The position numbers and the translations under genes were made by a program. A stretch of 64,000 nt of DNA from an uncultured Erythrobacter sp. (GTDB taxonomy: Bacteria; Pseudomonadota; Alphaproteobacteria; Sphingomonadales; Sphingomonadaceae). Every line of letters starts with the position of its first letter. The stretch's first letter is position 1. Under the pieces are notes generated by a model, which had not been told where the DNA came from, searched no databases, and saw only the letters and a list, made by a program, of their open reading frames with translations. The stretch covers positions 620,001 through 684,000 of the forward strand of contig CANMOQ010000002.1 of NCBI GenBank assembly GCA_947499505.1, read 5' to 3'. This document shows positions 57,913 to 64,000 of the stretch, one piece after another.

Positions 57913-58614
57913 TCAGCGTTTGCGGTAACGGAAATACCAAACTTCGTGCTCGAACACTTCGCGCGCTTTCTTTTCATAGCGCGTTTCTGGCCAGCCAGAT
58001 GGTCGGTTTTGGAAGCTCTCCGGGCCCTCGGTCACCCATTCAAGCCGATCCGAAAACCGCTGCATCACCATGAGGGCATGGCGCAGGTAAATCGCATGGT
58101 CCGTCCCGAAGCGAAATTCGCCGCCGGGTTTGAGCTTGTCCGCGATCATGGCGATCGGGCCGTCATTGACCATGCGTCGCTTTGCATGGCGTGCCTTTGG
58201 CCAGGGATCGGGGTGCAGCAGATACACCATGGTCAGAGCGCCATCAGGAATGCGGCTGAGCACATCGAGTGCATCGCCGGCATGCAGGCGGACATTGGTC
58301 AGCCCTTGATCATCGACATGCCCAAGCGCGGCTGCCACGCCGTTCATGAATGGCTCTGCGCCAATTAAGCCGTGATTGGGCAGCAGGTCCGCGCGGTAGG
58401 CAAGGTGCTCTCCGCTGCCAAAGCCGATTTCAAAGTGCATCGGACAATCCTGGCCGAACAGCCGCTCAGCAGTGACTGGACCGTCGGTGGGCACGGCAAT
58501 GCGAGGTAGCAGATCATCGACCAGGCCTTGCTGACGCGCGCGCAGGGGTTTGCCGATGCTGCGGCCGTACAAACGGTTGAGTGTCGTGGGATCGCCTTCT
58601 TTGTGCGCAGTCAT
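57913..58614 (-). CDS. trmB: tRNA (guanine-N7-)-methyltransferase
   Basis: Methylates G46 of tRNAs with S-adenosylmethionine. The 233-residue protein has the SAM-binding motif FEIGFGSGEHLAYRA, the loop TMVYLLHPDPWPKARHAKRRMV and the C-terminal WYFRYRKR, all family signatures. It lies 56 bp upstream of the DUF917 gene on the same strand and 40 bp downstream of the lipoprotein gene. The ATG start at 58614 agrees with the family N-terminus. Confidence 0.96.
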   Translation of the reverse strand: MTAHKEGDPTTLNRLYGRSIGKPLRARQQGLVDDLLPRIAVPTDGPVTAERLFGQDCPMHFEIGFGSGEHLAYRADLLPNHGLIGAEPFMNGVAAALGHVDDQGLTNVRLHAGDALDVLSRIPDGALTMVYLLHPDPWPKARHAKRRMVNDGPIAMIADKLKPGGEFRFGTDHAIYLRHALMVMQRFSDRLEWVTEGPESFQNRPSGWPETRYEKKAREVFEHEVWYFRYRKR

Positions 58615-58653
58615 GCGCCCCCGCTAGAAAGAGCACGGCTCTATGTCCAGTGC

Positions 58654-59202
58654 TCAGTCCGCGACGGTAACTTCCATCGGCGCATTGTTATAGTCCATCG
58701 GGAATACCGAGGCCGTGAATTGGCCCTCGACATAGAAGACAATACCGCCGGTGCGTTTGGCGATTTGCATCTGGCCATACTCATCAATCCGCTGCCAGCG
58801 GTCAGCCGCCTCGAGCTTTGCCCGGTCCATAAAGCTGGGGCTCAATGCCGAGCACGTCTCGTCGAACCACAGTATTTCCTGTGCGGGATAGCCTGGATAG
58901 GTGAAATTGATTTGGCAGGCAGAGCGCTCCCCACGTTGCACGTCGTTTAGGGAAACGATCCGGGCTTCGCTCTCGATTGGTGCGTCCGCCCGGTCTGGCG
59001 GCGGCAGAGCTGGCGAGCCTGTCCGCTTGATCTTTTTCGAATTTTGCTCGTCCGGCGGAGTTTCGGCCAAGGGCGCTGCATCGGCAGACGCAGTTTGCTT
59101 AGCGCTCTCATCCTTCGTCAGAGCGCCTGCATCTGAGCATGCAGCCACAATCAATGGCAGCGCCGCGAGCGCGAGATATCGAAGGCTATTTTGACGCGTC
59201 AT
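58654..59202 (-). CDS. Predicted lipoprotein, 182 aa
   Basis: An exported lipoprotein of unknown function. The signal ends in VAACS (Cys at about 22), followed by a low-complexity linker rich in Ala, Lys, Asp and Pro (about 25-75) and a C-terminal domain (about 80-182) with DVQRGERSACQINFTYPGYPAQEILWFDETCS. The two Cys in that domain could pair. It starts 9 bp downstream of the LysM hydrolase gene on the same strand and may be cotranscribed with it, suggesting a shared envelope role (inference). Confidence 0.7.
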   Translation of the reverse strand: MTRQNSLRYLALAALPLIVAACSDAGALTKDESAKQTASADAAPLAETPPDEQNSKKIKRTGSPALPPPDRADAPIESEARIVSLNDVQRGERSACQINFTYPGYPAQEILWFDETCSALSPSFMDRAKLEAADRWQRIDEYGQMQIAKRTGGIVFYVEGQFTASVFPMDYNNAPMEVTVAD

Positions 59203-59211
59203 CGCGGTAGC

Positions 59212-60597
59212 TTAGTCTGGATCAAATTCGATATGAAGGTGGTTGTTGGCCGGATTGTTTGGAAAGACCTCAAACAGAACATCATAATCTGGCCCTACAG
59301 CTTCACTCACGGCATCTCGCAAGGCCCTTCCTTGAGCAATGGTCAGATTGTTGCCTCGGAAATCGAGCGCCTTGTTTTCATAGTGCAGGGAATTCTCGCT
59401 ATGCCGCGAGTCATTGCCGCTTGTAATGACAGGCTGAGGCAAGCCGAGCTGCTGCGCTGCCGCGGCCACAGCACGGATCGCTGGGTCCATCGATGAGTGC
59501 AGCTGGGATAGGTTCACACTGTTACTCTTGATGGCAACGCCCACTTCGGCGGCAAGCATTCTACCGTTGAAGGGGCCAGTGACAGGTTCAGGTGTGGGCT
59601 GCGTTATGCTGGCTGAACCCGGCAGGCCCACTCTGAATTCGCCTGGGCGAAAGCGTTCCAGATCTGGTGTAGTGCCATGGCGATGAATGGCGTCGCCTCG
59701 TCCTAGCACGGGTCCGTCAAGAGCATTGATCCAGCCCAAATTGACGGAATCGGAATAGTTCGGGTTCGCGTAATTTAAATGCGATCCGATTGAGGACTCT
59801 CTGCCCTGAGCGCGCTCAGCGAGATAGCTGTCCACCAATTGGTCAACCCGCGCGCTCACCTGAGCCATGGGGATTTGTTCGACAGAGGTACGCCCGTCCG
59901 GCCAAGACACAGGTCCGTTGATGTCCGAGAATTGATACGGCGCGTTCGCCACATCGGCGACTGTGTCGCCCCAGCGCCCTGAGGCGGTGCGATTAAGTAG
60001 CGTGTCGATGATCCCATGCGCCTGGGCATCTCCAGCCGATTGCACCCACTCGGTCTGAAGGACGCGCTTCAAATTGTTGACGTCCGCCCGAGACAGGCTG
60101 AGGGTCGCTCCGTTGAAGTTCGTCTCGCCAACGGCTCCAACATCGCTCGGCCCAGTGACGGCTGGTGTCCCATTGCCAGAGCCTTCGACTCCAGATTGCG
60201 GTGCTGCCAGAGTAGCAGTCCTTGCCGCCGGCAGAGTAATCTCTTGGCCCGGGTAAATAAGGTTGGCATTGCGAATTTGAAGATTGGCATTCAGCACAGC
60301 TTGCAAGGATAGGCCAGCACTTCTGGCGATGACCGCCAAGGTGTCACCTCTTACAACAGTGTGAGTGCTGGTACCTGCGCCAGGGACGTTAAGAGTGTCG
60401 CCAACATATATCCGGTTAGGGTTGGAGATCCCATTCGCTCTCGCGAGCGTCGCCACGTCGGTTCCAAACCGCTGCGCAATGCTGCTGAGCGTGTCACCGC
60501 TGCGTATCGTGTAGCTGCTCTGAGCGCTCGCGCTTTGCATCGCTGCAGCGAGACGGCTGGTGTCATTAGAAATATGCTGAGTGGCTGCGTTTACCAT
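59212..60597 (-). CDS. Three-part peptidoglycan hydrolase: two LysM, SleB-like domain and M15-like C-terminal domain
   Basis: A 461-residue protein with two LysM repeats (about 28-72 and 79-122), a SleB-type cell-wall hydrolase domain (about 167-310) with the catalytic Glu in [23 protein letters not shown] and YQFSDING, and a C-terminal metallopeptidase-like domain (about 345-461) carrying [19 protein letters not shown] and [11 protein letters not shown], with a His-Asp-His set as in M15-type D,D-peptidases. The ATG has an ideal GGAGGT six bases upstream, yet residues 1-25 show no signal peptide or hydrophobic helix. It is next on the minus strand after ctrA, behind a terminator. Confidence 0.87.
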   Translation of the reverse strand: MVNAATQHISNDTSRLAAAMQSASAQSSYTIRSGDTLSSIAQRFGTDVATLARANGISNPNRIYVGDTLNVPGAGTSTHTVVRGDTLAVIARSAGLSLQAVLNANLQIRNANLIYPGQEITLPAARTATLAAPQSGVEGSGNGTPAVTGPSDVGAVGETNFNGATLSLSRADVNNLKRVLQTEWVQSAGDAQAHGIIDTLLNRTASGRWGDTVADVANAPYQFSDINGPVSWPDGRTSVEQIPMAQVSARVDQLVDSYLAERAQGRESSIGSHLNYANPNYSDSVNLGWINALDGPVLGRGDAIHRHGTTPDLERFRPGEFRVGLPGSASITQPTPEPVTGPFNGRMLAAEVGVAIKSNSVNLSQLHSSMDPAIRAVAAAAQQLGLPQPVITSGNDSRHSENSLHYENKALDFRGNNLTIAQGRALRDAVSEAVGPDYDVLFEVFPNNPANNHLHIEFDPD

Positions 60598-60697
60598 GAC
60601 AATACCTCCATGGCTGAGATTGTTCTCATAGCGATCACGCGCTGTATCTATACGTTTCGTAGAGATTGCGGCGGGGCGAGCTCAGAACACGGCAAGC

Positions 60698-60734
60698 AAA
60701 GAAAAACGCCCGGAGCATTGCTGCCCCGCGCGTT
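60698..60734 (-). terminator. Rho-independent terminator after ctrA
   Basis: On the minus strand AACGCGCGGGGCA (60734-60722) pairs with TGCTCCGGGCGTT (60717-60705) over 13 positions with one mismatch and one G-T pair. The GCAA tetraloop is followed by a run of T (plus-strand A-run 60698-60706). It lies about 45 bp after the ctrA stop. Confidence 0.92.
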
Positions 60735-60776
60735 TCTCGTTCCCGTCCCAAAAGACTGGAGAATTCGTCTAGACGC

Positions 60777-61472
60777 TTAAGCGGCCTCTGCTTCCGCATC
60801 CGGATCGCGCAGTACATAGCCGCGGCCCCAGACCGTTTCGATGTAGTTTTCACCACCGCAAGCATGGCTCAATTTTTTGCGCAGCTTACAGATGAAAACA
60901 TCGATGATCTTAAGTTCAGGCTCATCCATTCCGCCATAAAGGTGGTTGAGGAACATTTCCTTGGTGAGCGTCGTGCCTTTGCGCAGGCTGAGCAGCTCAA
61001 GCATGGCGTATTCTTTGCCGGTCAGGTGAACGCGGGCGCTATCGACTTCAACAGTCTTAGCATCCAAGTTCACGGCAAGCTTGCCAGTGCGGATGATCGA
61101 TTGGCTGTGGCCCTTAGAGCGGCGCACAACTGCATGGATGCGAGCAACCAGTTCTTCGCGGTGGAATGGTTTGGTGACATAGTCATCAGCGCCAAATCCG
61201 AAGCTGCGGATCTTGCTGTCCATTTCGGCAATGCCAGAAAGGATCAAAACCGGCGTCTGCACCTTCGCGACACGCAGTTTCTTCAGCACGTCATATCCGT
61301 GCATATCTGGGAGGTTCAGGTCGAGCAGGATGATATCGTAATCATACAGCTTACCTAGATCCAAGCCTTCTTCGCCGAGGTCGGTCGAATAGACATTGAA
61401 GCCCTCTGTCGTGAGCATAAGCTCAATTGCTTTGGCCGTTGTTGGCTCGTCCTCAATCAAGAGCACACGCAT
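60777..61472 (-). CDS. ctrA: Cell-cycle response regulator CtrA
   Basis: Master regulator of division, motility and chromosome replication in alphaproteobacteria. The 231-residue protein has an N-terminal receiver with Asp in [15 protein letters not shown] (about 51) and a C-terminal winged helix (about 130-225) with the DNA-recognition segment [20 protein letters not shown] 61472 is chosen over the upstream frame start because AGGGGA lies before it and it matches the family start MRVLLIEDE. The gene has its own promoter region with a putative CtrA box, a terminator and no cotranscribed partner. divK is also in this window. Confidence 0.97.
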   Translation of the reverse strand: MRVLLIEDEPTTAKAIELMLTTEGFNVYSTDLGEEGLDLGKLYDYDIILLDLNLPDMHGYDVLKKLRVAKVQTPVLILSGIAEMDSKIRSFGFGADDYVTKPFHREELVARIHAVVRRSKGHSQSIIRTGKLAVNLDAKTVEVDSARVHLTGKEYAMLELLSLRKGTTLTKEMFLNHLYGGMDEPELKIIDVFICKLRKKLSHACGGENYIETVWGRGYVLRDPDAEAEAA

Positions 61473-61575
61473 TGCTGGTCCCCTATATACCCAGATCATC
61501 GTAACAAAGTGTCACGGTAACTCCTCGCTAAGAGGTGTTGCCATGTATTAACCACATAAGTTCTGAACGGAAAAG

Positions 61576-61591
61576 GTTAATTTACCGTAAA
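61576..61591 (-). promoter_or_regulatory. Putative CtrA box in the ctrA promoter region
   Basis: On the minus strand the sequence reads TTTA-CGGTAAA-TTAAC, one mismatch from the CtrA consensus TTAA-N7-TTAAC. It lies about 105-120 bases upstream of the ctrA start, where autoregulation by CtrA is known in Caulobacter. A GAGTC site (CcrM motif GANTC) lies further upstream at 61607-61611. The identification is by pattern only. Confidence 0.5.
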
Positions 61592-61698
61592 GCATTAGAA
61601 ACTCGCGAGTCGCAGGGGTTCATACCTATGCTTCGGATTGCCCAAATCCCGGCGCTTCTGAGGTGCTTAGGCCCGCTCGGGTGCAGCAAAACTCTGGT

Positions 61699-63201
61699 TT
61701 AGAGGTTGGCGAGCTTCTTTTGCCGGCGGCGTTCTGCGCTGGAGCCGATGCCTATGGCTTCACGATATTTGGCAACGGTTCTCCGCGCAAGATCGAAGCC
61801 TTCTTCTTTCAAAAGGTCTGCGAGTTTCTGGTCGGACAGGATCTTTTTGGGCTCTTCTGCATCGGTCAAAGCTTTGATGCGGGCTTTGATCGCTTCAGAT
61901 GATGCGCCTTCGCCATCGCTGGATGAAACGCCGCTGGTGAAGAAGTATTTGAGCTCAAAGCAACCGCGCTCGCAATGCAGGAACTTGTTGCTGGTCACAC
62001 GGCTGACCGTGCTTTCGTGCATATCAATTTCTTCGGCGACCTCGCGCAAGGTTAGCGGGCGAAGCTCCGACACGCCATTGCGAAAGAAGCCTTCCTGTTT
62101 CTTCACGATCTCAGCCGCCGTTTTGAGAATGGTCTTTTGTCGTTGGTCCAGTGCCCGGATGAGCCAATGCGCGTCCGCCAGCTTTTCTTTCAGCCAGCTT
62201 TGCGCGTCGGGATCCGGCGCGCCATCGCGCAGTTCGACGAAATAAGATCGGTTGACGATGAGGCGCGGCAACGTCTCCTCGTTAAGTGCAACATCCCAAC
62301 CGCCTTCACCATTATCACTTAGCAGAATGTCCGGTACAACCGCGCTCGCAGTGCTTGCACCATAGGCCAGCCCGGGTTTTGGGTCATAGCCGCGCAGTTC
62401 GGCGAGCATGTCGGCAAAGTCTTCTTCATCCACTCCGCACACGCGCTTCAGCCGGGCAATTTCGCCGCGTGCTACCCATTCCAGATGGTCAATCAATTGC
62501 GCCATGCACGGGTCATAGCGATCCGCCTCACGCGCTTGGATTGCCAGGCATTCTGACAGACTGCGCGCGCCAACTCCGCTGGGGTCAAGTGTTTGCACTG
62601 CTTTGAGCGCGCCCTCAGCATCGCTCAGTTCCACCCCGAGATCATAGGCAACATCGCGCAGATCAAAGGAGAGGTAGCCTGCCTCGTCGAGCAATCCGAT
62701 CAAGTGACGCGCAATGAAAGCTTCGCGTTCGTCTTTGGCCGCTGCGCCAATTTGTTCGTTAAGATGCTCCGCGAGCGTGATTTGCGCGGCGCTTGTTTGC
62801 TCAAGGTCGGGCAGCAGGTCGGAGCCGCCACCGCTGCTCGCGGCTGCTCCCCATTCCGCATCGCCTGCAGCAGGCCCGCTTGCGCCGTCGCCCGTGTCAC
62901 GGTCGCGGTCGAGCGCGCCCGTGTCCAGATCGAGCGGAGCTTCGCTTTCGCCTTGTGCTTGGCCGATCAGTTGGTCGGCGGTGAATTCCTCGCGCGGGAT
63001 GTCATCGCTTTCCCCGCTGGGCCCGCTGTCTTCAGTGGATAGCACCCCGGCCTCGAGCAGCGGATTGGCTTCCAATGCGTCGGAGATGAAGGTTTCGATT
63101 TCGAGGTTTGATGCCGCCAGCAGTTTGATCGCCTGCTGCAATTGCGGCGTCATGACCAAGGATTGCGACTGGCGTAGGTCTAGCCTTGGGCCGAGCGCCA
63201 T
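61699..63201 (-). CDS. rpoN: RNA polymerase sigma-54 factor
   Basis: Sigma-54, needed for enhancer-dependent promoters such as the one found here at glnK-amtB. The 500-residue protein has the N-terminal Gln-rich activator region (QSQSLVMTPQLQQAIKLL, about 10-28), an acidic linker (about 60-130), the core-binding domain (about 140-330) and the DNA-binding domain. The latter contains the HTH-like REVAEEIDMHESTVSRVTSNK and the RpoN box ARRTVAKYRE near 480. It lies 20 bp downstream of lptB, the conserved lpt-rpoN order of proteobacteria. Confidence 0.97.
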   Translation of the reverse strand: MALGPRLDLRQSQSLVMTPQLQQAIKLLAASNLEIETFISDALEANPLLEAGVLSTEDSGPSGESDDIPREEFTADQLIGQAQGESEAPLDLDTGALDRDRDTGDGASGPAAGDAEWGAAASSGGGSDLLPDLEQTSAAQITLAEHLNEQIGAAAKDEREAFIARHLIGLLDEAGYLSFDLRDVAYDLGVELSDAEGALKAVQTLDPSGVGARSLSECLAIQAREADRYDPCMAQLIDHLEWVARGEIARLKRVCGVDEEDFADMLAELRGYDPKPGLAYGASTASAVVPDILLSDNGEGGWDVALNEETLPRLIVNRSYFVELRDGAPDPDAQSWLKEKLADAHWLIRALDQRQKTILKTAAEIVKKQEGFFRNGVSELRPLTLREVAEEIDMHESTVSRVTSNKFLHCERGCFELKYFFTSGVSSSDGEGASSEAIKARIKALTDAEEPKKILSDQKLADLLKEEGFDLARRTVAKYREAIGIGSSAERRRQKKLANL

Positions 63202-63221
63202 GATTTAACTCCGCCGCCTCG

Positions 63222-64000
63222 TCACAAAGTGAAGCCTTCGCCGAGATAAAGCCGCTTGACGTTCTCGTCTGCGACAAGGGCCTGCGGCGTGCCGGCGAAG
63301 AGCACCTGTCCGCCATATATAATGCACGCGCGGTCCACGATATCGAGTGTTTCTCGAACATTGTGATCAGTGATCAGCACGCCAATGCCGCGCCCTTTGA
63401 GATCTTTTACAAGGTCGCGAATGTCGCTGATCGACAGCGGGTCGATGCCGGCAAACGGTTCATCGAGCAGCATGATGGACGGCTTTGCGGCCAGCGCCCG
63501 GGCAATTTCGCAGCGTCGACGTTCACCGCCCGACAAGGCCATGGCTGGCGAACTGCGCAGCTCAGTGAGGCCAAACTCACCGAGCAGGCGTTCCAGTTCT
63601 TGAGCGCGGGTATCGCTGTCTGGCTCGACCATCTCAAGCACGCAGTTGATATTCTGCTCAACGGTCATGCCGCGAAAAATGCTTGTTTCCTGGGGCAGAT
63701 ACCCAAGCCCCAAGATCGCGCGGCGGTACATCGGCAGCTTGGTGACATCTTCGCCGTCCATCAGGATCCGGCCGGAATCCGGGCGAACAAGACCCATTAT
63801 CGAGTAGAAGCAGGTCGTCTTGCCCGCGCCATTGGGGCCAAGCAGGCCCAGAACCTCGCCCTTACCAACGGTCAATGAAATGTCGCTCAGGACCGAGCGC
63901 TTGTCATAACTCTTGGCAATGGAAATGACTTCAAGGCCGCCGTCAGGCAGCGGCGCTGTAGCATCGGCGGTGCTGCTTTCAGGCGTATCGGCCAGGGCGT
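63222..64000 (-). CDS. lptB: LPS export ABC transporter ATP-binding protein LptB (5' end beyond window)
   Basis: ATPase of the LptB2FG exporter that drives lipopolysaccharide or related outer-membrane glycolipid from the inner membrane. It shows Walker A GLLGPNGAGKTT, the Q-loop YLPQETSIF, the ABC signature LSGGERRRCEIARAL and Walker B SIMLLDEPFAGID. The frame stays open to the right edge of the window, upstream of the TTG at 63875, adding KSYDKRSVLSDISL, so the N-terminus and start are outside. Extra N-terminal residues beyond the usual family start are expected. rpoN follows after 20 bp. Confidence 0.96.
   Translation of the reverse strand, partial: ALADTPESSTADATAPLPDGGLEVISIAKSYDKRSVLSDISLTVGKGEVLGLLGPNGAGKTTCFYSIMGLVRPDSGRILMDGEDVTKLPMYRRAILGLGYLPQETSIFRGMTVEQNINCVLEMVEPDSDTRAQELERLLGEFGLTELRSSPAMALSGGERRRCEIARALAAKPSIMLLDEPFAGIDPLSISDIRDLVKDLKGRGIGVLITDHNVRETLDIVDRACIIYGGQVLFAGTPQALVADENVKRLYLGEGFTL

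Overview
The window is a gene-dense chromosomal segment of an alphaproteobacterium, most likely order Sphingomonadales and probably family Erythrobacteraceae. The evidence is a CtrA and DivK cell-cycle pair, a serine palmitoyltransferase gene beside a dedicated acyl carrier protein (sphingolipid synthesis, a hallmark of sphingomonads), an alphaproteobacterial DksA that has lost most zinc-finger cysteines, the lptB-rpoN order, and many short GTG or TTG starts with overlapping genes. The family assignment is an inference from gene content; no rRNA gene is present to test it. No tRNA, rRNA or CRISPR array was seen.

Layout. 1-9100: an unrecognised low-GC gene, a secreted S33-type hydrolase divergent from a membrane LytTR regulator, prs, an AraC regulator divergent from a histidinol-phosphatase-like enzyme, then a gene-poor stretch holding a low-GC orphan gene between two REP-like inverted-repeat elements, and rpmI-rplT closed by a strong terminator. 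9100-24600: a second AraC regulator, pheS-pheT, a lipoprotein, prfC, an alpha/beta hydrolase, a flavin-binding protein, a sigma-54 controlled glnK-amtB operon, a reverse-strand cluster (membrane protein, sterol-desaturase-like hydroxylase, GMC oxidoreductase), an M20 amidohydrolase and a DUF442-type phosphatase-like protein. 24600-33600: a two-domain cold-shock protein with a glycine/arginine-rich tail, argD-argF-hslO, queC, a Spinster-like MFS transporter, sodC and an OmpA-family porin.

33700-37000 is the one clearly degraded accessory patch. It holds a DUF2793 gene and an N-terminally truncated GTA/phage tail host-specificity gene, next to non-coding hairpin-rich DNA and a frameshifted IS1595-family transposase remnant. 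37000-46600 returns to core genes: a YqaA-type membrane protein, spt with its ACP, divK, a tightly coupled five-gene operon (DUF3572, HAD, RidA, GDPD, FemAB-like), a Sel1 protein, dksA, PilZ, a solute-binding lipoprotein and DUF4112.

46600-64000: an HNH nuclease, a gluQ - HIG1 - cobalamin adenosyltransferase - hydroxybutyryl-CoA dehydrogenase operon, mutS, maeB, a class V aminotransferase, a Tat lipoprotein of the DUF917 family, trmB, a lipoprotein, a LysM/SleB/M15-like peptidoglycan hydrolase, ctrA, rpoN and the 3' part of lptB, which runs off the right edge.

Functional links inside the window include rpoN with its perfect promoter at glnK-amtB (nitrogen control), ctrA with divK (cell cycle), and spt with ACP (outer-membrane sphingolipid). 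I did not find a convincing new defence or mobile system. The strongest unusual signals are the REP-like element whose stems vary with compensatory changes, the signal-less three-part peptidoglycan hydrolase downstream of ctrA, the glycine-rich double cold-shock protein, the Tat lipoprotein DUF917 and the decayed phage-tail patch.
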